A stretch of 43,173 nt of DNA, from the NCBI GenBank assembly GCA_028721415.1, contig JAQYIU010000130.1:1-43173 (forward strand), in the 5' to 3' direction. Source of the DNA: Lachnospiraceae bacterium (GTDB taxonomy: Bacteria; Bacillota; Clostridia; Lachnospirales; Lachnospiraceae). Below are positions 1 through 8,459 of the stretch, one piece after another. The notes below the pieces were generated by a model. It saw only the letters and a list, made by a program, of their open reading frames with translations. It was not told the DNA's origin and made no database searches. Positions within the stretch are counted from its first letter, which is position 1. Every line of letters begins with the position of its first letter. The position numbers were made by a program, and so were the translations under genes.

Positions 1-198
1 ATTGGAAGAAAATTAACCGCTCACGCTTTAAGACACACCCATGTATCTCTTCTGGCAGAGCAGGGAATTGATTTTGAGACGATAGCGAGAAGGGTTGGCC
101 ATGATGGCAGCAAAGTCACTCGCGAAATATATTTCCATGTGACAAAGAAATTAAAAGAACGGGATGACTCCACGATTGCTTCCATTCACATTTTGTAG
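1..198 (+). CDS. Tyrosine recombinase (phage/ICE integrase), C-terminal fragment
   Basis: The first frame is open from the window edge to a TAG at 196-198, so the gene starts outside the window. The 65 visible residues match the catalytic C-terminus of Tn916/phage-type tyrosine recombinases. They include the HALRHTH box with the catalytic His and Arg, a following VGH motif (second His or Trp position), and the nucleophilic Tyr in REIYFHVT, ending in a typical short basic tail. Such enzymes integrate and excise mobile elements, so an element probably lies to the left of this window with its end near here. Family assignment is firm from the motifs. Which element it belongs to, and whether the full gene is intact, cannot be seen. 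Confidence 0.88.
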   Translation: MGRKLTAHALRHTHVSLLAEQGIDFETIARRVGHDGSKVTREIYFHVTKKLKERDDSTIASIHIL

Positions 199-201
199 CC
201 A

Positions 202-221
202 CTGCCCCTTTTCTGCCCCTT
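202..221. repeat. Tandem CTGCCCCTT direct repeats after the integrase
   Basis: CTGCCCCTT occurs at 202-210 and again at 213-221, an 11-bp period placed right after the integrase stop. Short direct repeats at this location are common as integrase arm-binding or att-proximal sites. That role is an inference. Confidence 0.4.
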
Positions 222-225
222 GTAT

Positions 226-277
226 CAAATATGGCTTACTTATAAACACAATAGAGCGCATAAATAAGCCATATTTG
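226..277. repeat. 13-bp perfect inverted repeat downstream of the integrase
   Basis: The arms at 226-238 and 265-277 are perfect reverse complements (CAAATATGGCTTA / TAAGCCATATTTG) around a 26-bp spacer. There is no clear T-tract on either side, so a classic terminator is not the best explanation. An attachment-site palindrome or the boundary of an integrated element is possible. Confidence 0.5.
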
Positions 278-332
278 CAAAAATTGTACAATACCGGTTC
301 TGGGCATTTTTTTATTGTATAAATTTGATGAT

Positions 333-1919
333 TTATCTTTTTACTGACACTGCTTTTGAATATTTACTTGTCACAGTTTTATTTGTGTACTTTTTCTTTC
401 TTGCATTATAAGTGTAATTCTTATAATATGCTTTGATCTTATAGGTATATTTCTTTCCCTTTTTTACTTTTTTATCTTTGAAGGAAGTAGAGGATATCGT
501 TTTTATTAATTTAAAGGAACCGGTCCCTTCCTTACGATATACCTTGTAGCCTGTTGCAAGGCTGTTCTTTTTCCATTTGATTGTATTATATGATTTATTC
601 TTCTTTGCCTTTACTCCGGTTACTTTTGAGATTGATCCTGTTAATTTTATGCTTCTTGTGACAGTTCCATTTCCCTCACAATTCTCTCCACCGGAAATGA
701 CATATGGAACTACTTTATATGTATAATTGGTTCCTTTTTTCACTCCCGTATCTTTCCAACTCAGCGTAGAACCGGAAGGAATTGTTGTTACCAAATGATA
801 AGCTCCTCCATTGGCAGCGCGGAAAATATTGTACCCATTTGCTGCACCGCTTACGCTCCATCTTACCTGTATGGATTTTTCTGATATCTTTTTCACATTT
901 GCATTGCTTGTCGCAGGAAGCTTTGTCGCTGTTACTTTATATCCCGCAGCATCTTCCTGATTATATAATTCATTATAGACCTTATCCTTTCGGAATGCCA
1001 TCACTCCATAATAATAGGTCTGGCCTTCGGACGGACCGTAATAATGGGTATAGGAAGTGGTATTTCCGGAATAAATTGTTGTGATCGGATTCCACGTTCC
1101 ATTTTCACTGGTCTTGTAAAATAACTGATATCCATCTGCGTAATTCGACTTGCTCCAGGTAAGGTCTACTCTTCTGGAGCCTCTGTAAACGGCCCCAGTA
1201 ATCTCATTTGGTGTAGGGAATTCGACAATGTCTCCTTTCATCCTGTAATAGCCATTATCTTGTTGTAAATATGCTACCCTGATATAGTATACCCCTGGTT
1301 TATCGAATATCATAGGTCCTGACTGATTTATCGTACCTACAACTTTCCCACTAGAATCACAGATAAAGATGACTTGTTTATTCGTATACAACTCAAAATT
1401 GATATAAGATTTCGTTGTCAGGACAAACTTATACCAATCGACATCATCAAAAGTGCTATACGCATTCCCCTCTACATAAACTCCCGAATCCAAAGGAATT
1501 GCTGTCCCCATTGTATCGTTTGGTTCCTTATCATGGTCAGGTGTTTCCTTAAAATTTGCAGATATCTGATAACTTCCATTTCCCGTTACTTTCACATAAT
1601 ACGTCCCTGCTTTTAAATCAACAGAAACATTCGTTCCTGATTTAATCACACTGCTATATGAGTTGTCACGATATAGAGAAAGATTTACAGTACCGTCAAT
1701 TATTGTCAAACCCACGCGTACCTGACCGTTTGCCGGAGTTTCAAAATAATAAGTTTTTTCCGTAGTATTACTGACTGTCCCATTAATACACGTACCATCC
1801 ACGTTCAACTTTGTGCCGGATTCTCCATGTACCACTCTGATTGGCATCATGCTGATAAATAGCATCATCATAAAAGTGAACCCTAGCATTTGTATCTGTT
1901 TGCTTTTTACCAAATTCAT
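333..1919 (-). CDS. Secreted protein with PPC-like and fibronectin type III domains
   Basis: I start at 1919 because AAGGAGG sits just upstream and a signal peptide follows directly; the longer in-frame ATG at 1976 has no such site. The 528-residue product has an N-terminal hydrophobic signal segment (about residues 8-32). Two bacterial pre-peptidase C-terminal (PPC)-like beta domains follow (about 35-240), the second with the hallmark KEPNDT and DVDWYKF motifs. Three fibronectin type III-like repeats (about 240-528) each carry a W-x(n)-GY-x-V/I-YR pattern. The C-terminus is Lys/Tyr rich and lacks an LPXTG sorting signal. No protease domain is present, so it is probably an extracellular binding or adhesion protein. 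Its ligand is unknown. Confidence 0.75.
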   Translation of the reverse strand: MNLVKSKQIQMLGFTFMMMLFISMMPIRVVHGESGTKLNVDGTCINGTVSNTTEKTYYFETPANGQVRVGLTIIDGTVNLSLYRDNSYSSVIKSGTNVSVDLKAGTYYVKVTGNGSYQISANFKETPDHDKEPNDTMGTAIPLDSGVYVEGNAYSTFDDVDWYKFVLTTKSYINFELYTNKQVIFICDSSGKVVGTINQSGPMIFDKPGVYYIRVAYLQQDNGYYRMKGDIVEFPTPNEITGAVYRGSRRVDLTWSKSNYADGYQLFYKTSENGTWNPITTIYSGNTTSYTHYYGPSEGQTYYYGVMAFRKDKVYNELYNQEDAAGYKVTATKLPATSNANVKKISEKSIQVRWSVSGAANGYNIFRAANGGAYHLVTTIPSGSTLSWKDTGVKKGTNYTYKVVPYVISGGENCEGNGTVTRSIKLTGSISKVTGVKAKKNKSYNTIKWKKNSLATGYKVYRKEGTGSFKLIKTISSTSFKDKKVKKGKKYTYKIKAYYKNYTYNARKKKYTNKTVTSKYSKAVSVKR

Positions 1920-2021
1920 ATTTTTCCTCCTTCTACTTATACGTAATTTACAATTTAATTTTATCATAAACACCATCGTTTTATAAGACTTTTATAAGGT
2001 ACTCTCCGATTTTTTGTCGTT

Positions 2022-2070
2022 TCCGCAAAAGAAAAGAACGCTGCCACTCAGATTTCGAGTTGACAGCGCT
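2022..2070 (-). terminator. Rho-independent terminator after the ArsR-type gene
   Basis: On the minus strand a GC-rich stem (arms about 2037-2050 and 2057-2070, one bulge, some G-U pairs) is followed by a T-rich tract (2022-2036). It lies just beyond the stop at 2076. Confidence 0.75.
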
Positions 2071-2075
2071 CTCAT

Positions 2076-2360
2076 TTATTCTTCCGGACTCACATAGCGT
2101 TTCATCCAGTCTATCATCTGTTCATAAGCACCTCTTTGCAAAGTATAATATGTCCACTTTCCATTTTTTCTGGCTTGAACCACACCTGCATTGAGCAGAA
2201 TCTTCATGTGATGGGAAAGGGTGGATTGTCCGAAATCCATCTCGTCCAGCAGTTCGCTGGCATTGTAATCTCTCTCACGTAATAACTCTAGTATCTTCAG
2301 ACGATTCTCATCTGACATCGCCTTAAATACCCTGGCCTGGACAATGTATTTCTTACTCAT
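2076..2360 (-). CDS. ArsR/SmtB-type winged-helix transcriptional regulator
   Basis: The 94-residue start at 2360 is chosen because AAAGGAGG at 2369-2376 is 8 bases upstream; an ATG at 2366 is too close. The fold is a single winged helix. FKAMSDENRLKILELL is the typical ArsR N-terminal helix, followed by a recognition helix around GQSTLSHHMKIL and a wing at ARKNGKWTYY. I see no ArsR-type CxC or CxxC metal-binding cysteines in the DNA-binding helix, so it may not be a classical metal sensor. It lies 65 bases downstream of cysE on the same strand and is followed by a terminator, so the two are probably co-transcribed. It may link cysteine or sulfur status to gene control, which is an inference. 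Confidence 0.85.
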   Translation of the reverse strand: MSKKYIVQARVFKAMSDENRLKILELLRERDYNASELLDEMDFGQSTLSHHMKILLNAGVVQARKNGKWTYYTLQRGAYEQMIDWMKRYVSPEE

Positions 2361-2425
2361 AATCATATCCTCCTTTGCATTTGATCTTGGACGCAGGATT
2401 TGCGTTTCACAAATATCCGCTAAGG

Positions 2426-3376
2426 TCAGATTTCCCAAATACCCTCTCTGTTCTCTGTTCCCTGCAGCTCAATCTTCTCCTCGGAATCTTTGATCTGCAG
2501 CTCCGGATTCTTCACAATTACTTTCGTGAATGCCGGGACAGACTTGGTCACGAAAGCACCACCGGCAACGATGACGCCCTCTCCGATGATGGTCTCTCCA
2601 CCCAGAATCGTTGCTCCGGAATAAACCGTAACGTGATTGCCGATGGTAGGGTGTCTCTTCTTTCCTTTCAGTTTCTGTCCGCTTCTTGTGGACAGTGCAC
2701 CGAGGGTCACACCCTGATACAGCTTCACGTAATCACCGATCTCCGTGGTCTCACCAATTACCACACCGGTTCCGTGGTCAATAAAGAAGTATTCGCCGAT
2801 GGTTGCTCCGGAGTTGATATCTATTCCTGTCCGGCTATGGGCATATTCAGTCATGATACGAGGCAGGAAAGGGACATCCTGCACGTAAAATTCATGGGCA
2901 ATGCGGTATACAAAAATCGCAAATAAACCTGGATAAGAAAAGACAACTTCCTCTCTGCTCTTTGCTGCCGGGTCTCCATCAAATCCGGCCTGAACGTCTT
3001 TCATCAGCATCTCCTGAATATGTGGCAGACGACGAATAAATTCGGCACAGATTTTCTGTGCTTTTTCTTCAATTTCATCCAGAGTATACTTGTCATAATC
3101 GCGGTAATATAAGGCTGCAATTACTTCTTTTTTCAAATCACTGTAGATGTGAGTGAGGCAGTCTCCAATAAAATAATCCGGTGAAATCAGTGTGATATTT
3201 TCATCTCCGAAAAATCCCGGAAACATCACTCTTCTAAGATCTTTTAACACCCGAATAATCACGCTTCGATCCGGGAGATGCCTCTCTCCCTTTGATACTA
3301 TAAAATCCATGGAATGGCAGCTTTCTGTCATCTTGGCAGAAGCTTCCAGAATAAGCTCTTTTATCGTTTCTTTCAT
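2426..3376 (-). CDS. cysE: Serine O-acetyltransferase
   Basis: CysE transfers an acetyl group from acetyl-CoA to L-serine, giving O-acetylserine for cysteine synthesis in the cytosol. The start at 3376 (MKETIKEL...) has GGAG 9 bases upstream; in-frame extension to 3493 lacks a good site. The 316-residue protein has the helical N-terminal SAT domain (about 1-170) and the left-handed beta-helix hexapeptide domain. Landmarks are DIN-GATIGEYFFIDHGTGVVIGET with the catalytic Asp-His pair, then YQGVTLGALS, then the HPTIGNHVTVYSGATILGG coils. The length fits the longer SAT class found in anaerobic Firmicutes. No cysK lies beside it in this window. Confidence 0.92.
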   Translation of the reverse strand: MKETIKELILEASAKMTESCHSMDFIVSKGERHLPDRSVIIRVLKDLRRVMFPGFFGDENITLISPDYFIGDCLTHIYSDLKKEVIAALYYRDYDKYTLDEIEEKAQKICAEFIRRLPHIQEMLMKDVQAGFDGDPAAKSREEVVFSYPGLFAIFVYRIAHEFYVQDVPFLPRIMTEYAHSRTGIDINSGATIGEYFFIDHGTGVVIGETTEIGDYVKLYQGVTLGALSTRSGQKLKGKKRHPTIGNHVTVYSGATILGGETIIGEGVIVAGGAFVTKSVPAFTKVIVKNPELQIKDSEEKIELQGTENREGIWEI

Positions 3377-3531
3377 TGCATTAAAATCTCCTGTTATTTT
3401 TAATATAATATTCCTATGACTCCATTTTAGTTTCTGATTACAATATCGGTTTTCTTCCAAAATCATACCTTTAGGGTAGATTATAGCAAACAACTTTTAA
3501 AAATACAATCCTCGAATGGGGCAGTTCCCGG

Positions 3532-3768
3532 TTAAAGTGAAATCAGCTGCCGATTTTTCCATTTGCCACTCCGACACCGGATTACAAAGAAAATAGCACG
3601 AACATACCAGTCAAGAACCATCACAATCCAGGTTCCAAAGACCCCCATTCCCATATACTTTCCAAGAAGAAATGCAAATATGATTCGGAATACCCACATA
3701 TATATCACACCTACCACCATAGTGTATTTGCCATCATTTTTTCTATCACACTCTTTTCCATATATGTT
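3532..3768 (-). pseudogene. Remnant of a MATE-family efflux transporter (C-terminus only)
   Basis: The open frame between stops encodes about 78 residues that match only the last two membrane helices of a MATE (NorM/DinF-type) transporter. The DGKYTMVVGVIYMWVFR segment corresponds to the GGDTKFT...D.I.MW region. FGTWIVMVLDWYVRAIFF and RSGKWKN follow near the C-terminus. A full MATE protein is about 450 residues, and a TAA at 3769-3771 cuts the frame upstream. No other MATE segments are visible nearby, so this is the surviving 3' end of a deleted gene, next to the accessory TerY module. Confidence 0.75.
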
Positions 3769-3804
3769 TTAGACCAATCTTTCTGATTGAGAAAAGACAG
3801 TCAA

Positions 3805-3860
3805 AAAAGCAGAAACATGGACATATTGTTCTTTCACAAAAATGACCATGTTCTGCTTTT
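3805..3860 (-). terminator. Terminator hairpin of the TerY operon
   Basis: The arms (AAAAGCAG-A-AACATGG at 3805-3820 and CCATGTTCTGCTTTT at 3846-3860) match except for one inserted base. On the minus strand the stem is followed by a T6 run, which fits termination about 85 bases after the TerY-C gene stop. Confidence 0.65.
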
Positions 3861-3924
3861 AAAAAGGCAAAGCCTGAAAATACTTCTGATACGTACTCTT
3901 CTCTTTGGATTGAACCAGTACGGG

Positions 3925-3943
3925 TTATTTAAGATACGATGTA
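3925..3943. repeat. 19-bp fragment of a dispersed repeat
   Basis: TTATTTAAGATACGATGTA is identical to the right end of the 161-bp palindromic element at 16865-17025 (17005-17023). It is closely matched by the end of the copy at 9583-9696. It abuts the stop codon of the TerY-C gene. Confidence 0.65.
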
Positions 3944-4294
3944 TTAGAATCCGCCGCCAGTCACGTCCAGTTTCTCATCATCACTGGTCGCTGTACCGTT
4001 GGATCCACACCAGTTGCAGACCACTTTGTCAGAGCCATCATAGCAGCTTACTTTGCCGCAATTTCCACAGACGAAACATTTCTTTGCGCCGCAATAAGGG
4101 CATCCCGGATATTCTTCATCCGTATAAAAACTGCCAGAAAAATTCGTCTTGTCGAAACCTTCTTTTTGAGCGGTTTCTTCTTTTATTTTAAAAGCCCATG
4201 TACGAACCCAGTCATTTTCTCTTTTTTCAATGCGGATTCCATACATTTTATCATCTGAACATTTGGCCAATATTACACTTGCTTCTTTTTTCAT
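3944..4294 (-). CDS. TerY-C zinc-ribbon protein of the TerY-phosphorylation module
   Basis: The start at 4294 has GGAGG upstream. The 116-residue protein has an N-terminal part of about 65 residues rich in charged residues. A C-terminal cysteine domain follows, YPGCPYCGAKKCFVCGNCGK with a later CNWCG, which could hold one or two zinc ions. This matches the TerY-C metal-binding domain described next to TerY-type vWA proteins. It is the last gene of the six-gene minus-strand operon, 20 bases after the phosphatase. In known TerY-P systems the zinc domain is thought to be an adaptor or substrate, which has not been shown biochemically here. Its stop codon touches a dispersed repeat fragment. Confidence 0.7.
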   Translation of the reverse strand: MKKEASVILAKCSDDKMYGIRIEKRENDWVRTWAFKIKEETAQKEGFDKTNFSGSFYTDEEYPGCPYCGAKKCFVCGNCGKVSCYDGSDKVVCNWCGSNGTATSDDEKLDVTGGGF

Positions 4295-4314
4295 GAAATT
4301 TTTCCTCCTCCCAC

Positions 4315-5106
4315 TCATCGATATACCATGGCAATGGAAATGTCATCTCCGCTGCCTTCTCTGGTTCTCTTTTCAAAATTCTTCTGCAGACTTTTTTCTG
4401 TTCTCTCCTTATCTTTAAACATCTGAGAGAGCAGTCCATGATACTTTAGAAAATCTTCTTCGCTGGCAAAGGATTTGAACAAGCCATCGGTGGAGACAAA
4501 TAATGCGGTCGGATCCTCCTCGGTATACCAATGCTCAAAATAATGAATGGCATCGGTATTACAGAGCGAAGATGTATAATTGGCATGTGAATTTTTATCC
4601 TCGATGGGAATGAACAGTTTGCCATCTCCGTCCAGCACAACAAAACCGCCATCACCAAGAACCATACCGTAAGAAAATCCATCGGCAATCACGGCAGCAA
4701 GAACTGTACTTCCGTAAATGACTGCCGTCCGTAATTTTTTCCCGAAAGATTCCATTTTTTGATTTTCTTCCTCTGTCAGAGGATTCTCGAGATGATATTC
4801 CTCTACTGCTTCCCGCCATTTCATCAGAATCTGTTTTTCCATCTGCTGCAGTATAAAATCCGGGTGTTTCAGAAACTGTTCCCTGAAATCGGTGCGGCTC
4901 ATGTAGTTTTTTAATAATCCTGTTGTAATCTTCACCGCAATTCTGGAGCCCACATCACTTCGAAAATGCTTTGCACTTCCATGCCCGTCCGCAACCACGG
5001 CAATCCCAAAAGTATCCGTGACGCAGATTCCGGAGCTATCCTGGCACACAATACCTTTCCTTATGTGGCTGTCTCCGATTACCGTGGAATGGATTCCCTG
5101 AAACAT
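4315..5106 (-). CDS. PP2C-family Ser/Thr protein phosphatase (TerY-P module)
   Basis: A metal-dependent protein phosphatase of the PP2C family, expected to reverse the phosphorylation done by the kinase at 7095-8450. The 263-residue protein carries the core motifs in order: CQDSSG near residue 20, the metal-binding VVADGHGSAKHF, GMVLGDGGF, LFVSTDGLFKSF, and the C-terminal GSGDDISIAMVY with its Asp pair. All key aspartates are present, so it should be active. The start at 5106 follows the vWA stop (5108) by one base, which indicates translational coupling; an alternative ATG at 5121 would overlap that gene. No membrane segment is seen, so it should act in the cytosol. Confidence 0.85.
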   Translation of the reverse strand: MFQGIHSTVIGDSHIRKGIVCQDSSGICVTDTFGIAVVADGHGSAKHFRSDVGSRIAVKITTGLLKNYMSRTDFREQFLKHPDFILQQMEKQILMKWREAVEEYHLENPLTEEENQKMESFGKKLRTAVIYGSTVLAAVIADGFSYGMVLGDGGFVVLDGDGKLFIPIEDKNSHANYTSSLCNTDAIHYFEHWYTEEDPTALFVSTDGLFKSFASEEDFLKYHGLLSQMFKDKERTEKSLQKNFEKRTREGSGDDISIAMVYR

Positions 5107-5107
5107 T

Positions 5108-5914
5108 CTACCATCCCTCATCAAATTCCATATCCATGTCGGCAAGATCTTCGAGATCTTCCACACCCATGATATCCTGTTTTATTTCCTGTACCGCCTC
5201 AATCATCTGCTCTTTTTTGGCTCCTGCCACATCAGCAAGTTCCCTCTCGCCTCTCGCATCTGTAAGGGTCATACTGGTACTTCCAATCTTGGAGGAAGTG
5301 ACAGCAATCTCTCTTACCAGTTTTCGAAGCATGTCTGCACCGCAGGCCTGAAGTACCAGTTCTTCATCATCGGTAAATTCATGAAGAACTTCCATATCCA
5401 CGTTGGAACCAATGGCAAGGGCAATCTTAAGGCCATATTTGAACCAGCGATTGCGCTTTAACATTTCCAGACCTTTTTTGTAATTATCTGTCGGATACCC
5501 GTCTGTCATCAGGAAAATAACCGGGGCATAGGACAAAGATGGAGCCCGAAGGAAGGAATTTCTGGACAACTTCATGGAGAGTTCCTCACATGCTTCTCCA
5601 AGATCGGTCACTCCATCGGCTGTCAGATTCTGCCATGTCTGATATTCTTCAATGAGAACCGGCTCCGGTGTAATCCACTCGCAACCGGAGGAAAAAGACA
5701 TCACCGCAATCTTCACATCAGTTCCGGCCTCTCCCACTCCGATCAGTTCCGGCAAAATGTCTCCCATTACTTTATTCAGAGATTCCAGTTTGGATCCCTC
5801 CATACTTTTTGAGGTATCCACCAGAAAGAAAATCACCATACTTTTTTTCGCCGGAGGCATGGTTTCCAATGGATCAATCGCATCAATACTTTGTTCCTGA
5901 TATTTACTGCTCAT
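5108..5914 (-). CDS. TerY-type von Willebrand factor A protein, copy 2
   Basis: A cytosolic vWA domain protein of the TerY family. The 268-residue product starts at 5914, its ATG lying inside the last codons of the upstream gene (11-base overlap). The metal-ion-dependent adhesion site is intact: DTSKS at about residues 33-37, the GVTDLG threonine loop, and the MTDGYPTD aspartate. The first 25 residues are a loose tail, and the C-terminus is very acidic (VEDLEDLADMDMEFDEGW). It is clearly a paralogue of the vWA protein at 8460-9338, sharing the ITPEPV/VTPEPV, SPSLS/APSLS and YDEGW/FDEGW features. Having two different copies in one operon suggests a heteromeric complex, which is an inference. 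Confidence 0.85.
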   Translation of the reverse strand: MSSKYQEQSIDAIDPLETMPPAKKSMVIFFLVDTSKSMEGSKLESLNKVMGDILPELIGVGEAGTDVKIAVMSFSSGCEWITPEPVLIEEYQTWQNLTADGVTDLGEACEELSMKLSRNSFLRAPSLSYAPVIFLMTDGYPTDNYKKGLEMLKRNRWFKYGLKIALAIGSNVDMEVLHEFTDDEELVLQACGADMLRKLVREIAVTSSKIGSTSMTLTDARGERELADVAGAKKEQMIEAVQEIKQDIMGVEDLEDLADMDMEFDEGW

Positions 5915-7085
5915 ATTCGTCAACCTCACTTTCTTCGGTCTGCTGTATCAGTCTGAGGCTCCATTCCTCTCCGGATTCGAAGCGAAGCATCATTCCATTC
6001 CAGATTGGTATCCCCTGTCCGTTTCCGATTTCTTTGATAGAACCGTTCGGATACAGGCCTCGCCAGATGCCCTGACTGATATTTTTTATTCCGTACAGCC
6101 CCTTTCGCTGTCTGTTTTCCACGATCAGAGCTGTCACTTTATCTTTATTAAAAGGATCTCTTCCAGTCTGACATTCATAGAGTTTTTCTCCCTCTGCCAG
6201 CAGAATCCGATCCATTCCGTTACTTAACGGATAATATACTTTTCCACATTTCGGACAGGCAAATGTACCGTTATCCTGACGCACCAATTTGTAGGAAAAT
6301 CCATGAAAACCGCATCCGCAGTTTCTGTAATCCATTGCCATTCGCACCAGCACCTGTTTCCAGTCCACCTCTGTTGGACGAAGCTCACAGAGGATTCCCC
6401 CATCCAGAAAGGCGCGCTGGAACATTTTCCTCAAAATGTCCGGGTATTCTTTCCAATAACGAATCAGTTTATCCTGAATCCCTTTCACCGGTGTATTGTC
6501 ATTCTCCCCGATATCCATACAGAACTTTCCCTGTCTTGCACGGAATTGTTCTTTTTCCAGAGGAGAGAGAAAACATCGGTTAACCATCTTTTTCCCCTCA
6601 AAAGGAGATCCTGTATGAAAGAAATATTCAAACAGAAAAACAGCCATAAAATAATAGTCTGTCTCTACTGTAAAGCTTTGTTCCGTAAGATTCTTCTCCA
6701 TCTCCGGTAATTCCAACAGTTCAGGAGCAAGAAATTCAGAGATATCTACCGAAATCGGGATATCTTTTGCATCTTCTTGTTCTTCTGTTTTCGGTTCAGT
6801 CTCTCCGGGAGAAACGTTTCGGAACCCTTCTCCTTTATAAATCATTTTTCCGGTCTTAAGGGAAAAACGAAAGGACTCCGGTGTATCAGAGCAATATACC
6901 TTGCCTTCTCTGTGCATTTTCTCAAAATATTCCACAAACTGAAATGCCCCTTCGATCATCGCTTCCATGGAAGAAAAATAAGCCGTTTTCCGAACGCTTC
7001 TGCCTGTCTCCGGATCCGTTCGAAGGCAGGTTTCCTCGCAGATATCCCGGAGCGAAACCAGTTCATTTTCATTCATATTCACCAT
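5904..7085 (-). CDS. Kinase-derived protein lacking catalytic residues (TerY-P module)
   Basis: This 393-residue protein is a paralogue of the kinase encoded just upstream. The shared C-terminal half has a Cys cluster (CGCGFHGF...CPKCGK), the IVENRQRKGLYGIKN segment and the GQGIPIWNG motif. It lacks the kinase N-lobe: there is no glycine-rich loop, no VAIK-type lysine and no HRD or DFG equivalent. Only an APE-like FLAPELLELP region and the helical C-lobe remain. A Glu/Pro-rich linker replaces the activation segment. It therefore looks like a dedicated pseudokinase scaffold rather than decay, since the frame is long, intact and translationally linked on both sides. The start at 7085 follows AAGGCGG; an ATG at 7076 is possible. 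Confidence 0.75.
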   Translation of the reverse strand: MVNMNENELVSLRDICEETCLRTDPETGRSVRKTAYFSSMEAMIEGAFQFVEYFEKMHREGKVYCSDTPESFRFSLKTGKMIYKGEGFRNVSPGETEPKTEEQEDAKDIPISVDISEFLAPELLELPEMEKNLTEQSFTVETDYYFMAVFLFEYFFHTGSPFEGKKMVNRCFLSPLEKEQFRARQGKFCMDIGENDNTPVKGIQDKLIRYWKEYPDILRKMFQRAFLDGGILCELRPTEVDWKQVLVRMAMDYRNCGCGFHGFSYKLVRQDNGTFACPKCGKVYYPLSNGMDRILLAEGEKLYECQTGRDPFNKDKVTALIVENRQRKGLYGIKNISQGIWRGLYPNGSIKEIGNGQGIPIWNGMMLRFESGEEWSLRLIQQTEESEVDEYEQ

Positions 7086-7094
7086 AGTACCGCC

Positions 7095-8450
7095 TTATAA
7101 AAGAATACTTGCTTTGATATTATCTCCGAAATCAATCTCCAGCCCTTTCCAGATTGGAACACCTTTGCCCGGACCTACTTCCCTGACAGACTGATCCGGG
7201 AATAATGCTTTCCAGGTCTTATCTGACATATTTTTGATACCAAACAAGCCCTTTTTCAAACGGTTTTCGATAACCATTCCTGTGACGGTATCAAAATCAT
7301 CATTATTTTTGTCTGTCAGACAACGATAAAGTTTTGCTCCGAGATTGAGCGGAACCTCGTAATCTTTCACGCCCATGGTATATATGGTACTTCCACATTT
7401 TCTGCAGACCAGCGTGTGGTTACCCTGATCCTCAAAAGAGGATGAAAAAGCGGTTTTTCCACAGCTGCAGTGGATGATATCCAGCTTCAGCTGAATGAGC
7501 ATCTGAATCCAGTTTTTCTCAATGATTCTGGCATTCGGTTCCTGAATTCCGTACGTAAAGGACATGGTAAATGCCTTTCGAATAAAGTCCGGATAAATCT
7601 GCCAGAGCTTGATCACATTATCGTGAACCCCATTAACCGGGCGGTTCGATGCATTGTTCGGATCATAGATGAAGACCGGATCCTTTCCATAATGAATCAG
7701 GTCATTTTCCTCCGTCATAACCACACATTGAAGTACTTTGCTTCCTTCTAACGGATCACCGCGGAAGAAAAGTTTAAATAATACCACCGCCAGGGAATAT
7801 CGGTCAGTCAGGACTCCCGGCTTTGCCACTCCTCGAACCACTTCCGGTGCCATGAATCCCGGCATTCCTCCGATACCGAAGTTCTCACCATCCGCTGCCA
7901 CATTATCACAATCGCAGACCAGCACATCTCCCGTTTTGGTATCAATAAAGAAACCTCCATCATTGAGATCCTGATAACTCTTACCTGCCAGATGCAGGGC
8001 ACGGAATGCCTTTACGATATTGATGGCAGCCGTAATCATCACATCCAGCGACGCAAATTTCACCTTTCTCTTTCTGGCCGGCTGCCCTTTTCGAAGCGGC
8101 TTCTCCCAGCAATAACCATTATAGATATCAGTAAAGGAGTCATAGCCTGACGGGGCCAGACGCATGAGATATCCAAACGCTCCGTTTGGTTTCTGTTTCG
8201 TCAGATACAATGGCCAGATGAACTGCTGCCCGCCTTCCGGCGCACCATCTTCAATATTTCTTCTAAGATTATCCCGAAATGCCTCCGGATTTTTGATCCG
8301 GCTGATAAAGTACCATTTTAGGGCATATTCTCTTCCGTTATAGCGAACCAGATACACGATTCCCTGACCACCACGGCCAAGTTCTCTGGATACCACCGCT
8401 TCACCTCCGGCTTCCACCGGAATGCGCTCACCTATTTTTAATTCTCTCAT
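7095..8450 (-). CDS. Ser/Thr protein kinase of the TerY-P module
   Basis: A eukaryotic-like protein kinase, presumably phosphorylating proteins of its own module. In the 451-residue product the ATP loop GRGGQG is at 25-30 and the ATP lysine is K45 (YALKW). The catalytic loop is SYQDLNDGG (Asp161, Asn163) in place of HRDLKxxN. The metal-binding VCDCDN region is at about 179-183, and MPGFMAPEV is the activation/APE segment near 196-203. Beyond about 320 there is a CxC...CxxC zinc-ribbon-like patch and a beta-rich tail shared with the downstream pseudokinase. No transmembrane segment or PASTA repeat is visible, unlike PrkC/PknB. Only nine bases separate it from the upstream vWA gene, so the module is one operon. 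Confidence 0.85.
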   Translation of the reverse strand: MRELKIGERIPVEAGGEAVVSRELGRGGQGIVYLVRYNGREYALKWYFISRIKNPEAFRDNLRRNIEDGAPEGGQQFIWPLYLTKQKPNGAFGYLMRLAPSGYDSFTDIYNGYCWEKPLRKGQPARKRKVKFASLDVMITAAINIVKAFRALHLAGKSYQDLNDGGFFIDTKTGDVLVCDCDNVAADGENFGIGGMPGFMAPEVVRGVAKPGVLTDRYSLAVVLFKLFFRGDPLEGSKVLQCVVMTEENDLIHYGKDPVFIYDPNNASNRPVNGVHDNVIKLWQIYPDFIRKAFTMSFTYGIQEPNARIIEKNWIQMLIQLKLDIIHCSCGKTAFSSSFEDQGNHTLVCRKCGSTIYTMGVKDYEVPLNLGAKLYRCLTDKNNDDFDTVTGMVIENRLKKGLFGIKNMSDKTWKALFPDQSVREVGPGKGVPIWKGLEIDFGDNIKASILL

Positions 8451-8459
8451 TATATTATC

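Noticed and set aside
196-209. GCCACTG-like B12-box sequence after the integrase
   Set aside because: It is only the seven-base core, overlaps the integrase stop codon, and lacks the rest of a cobalamin riboswitch fold.
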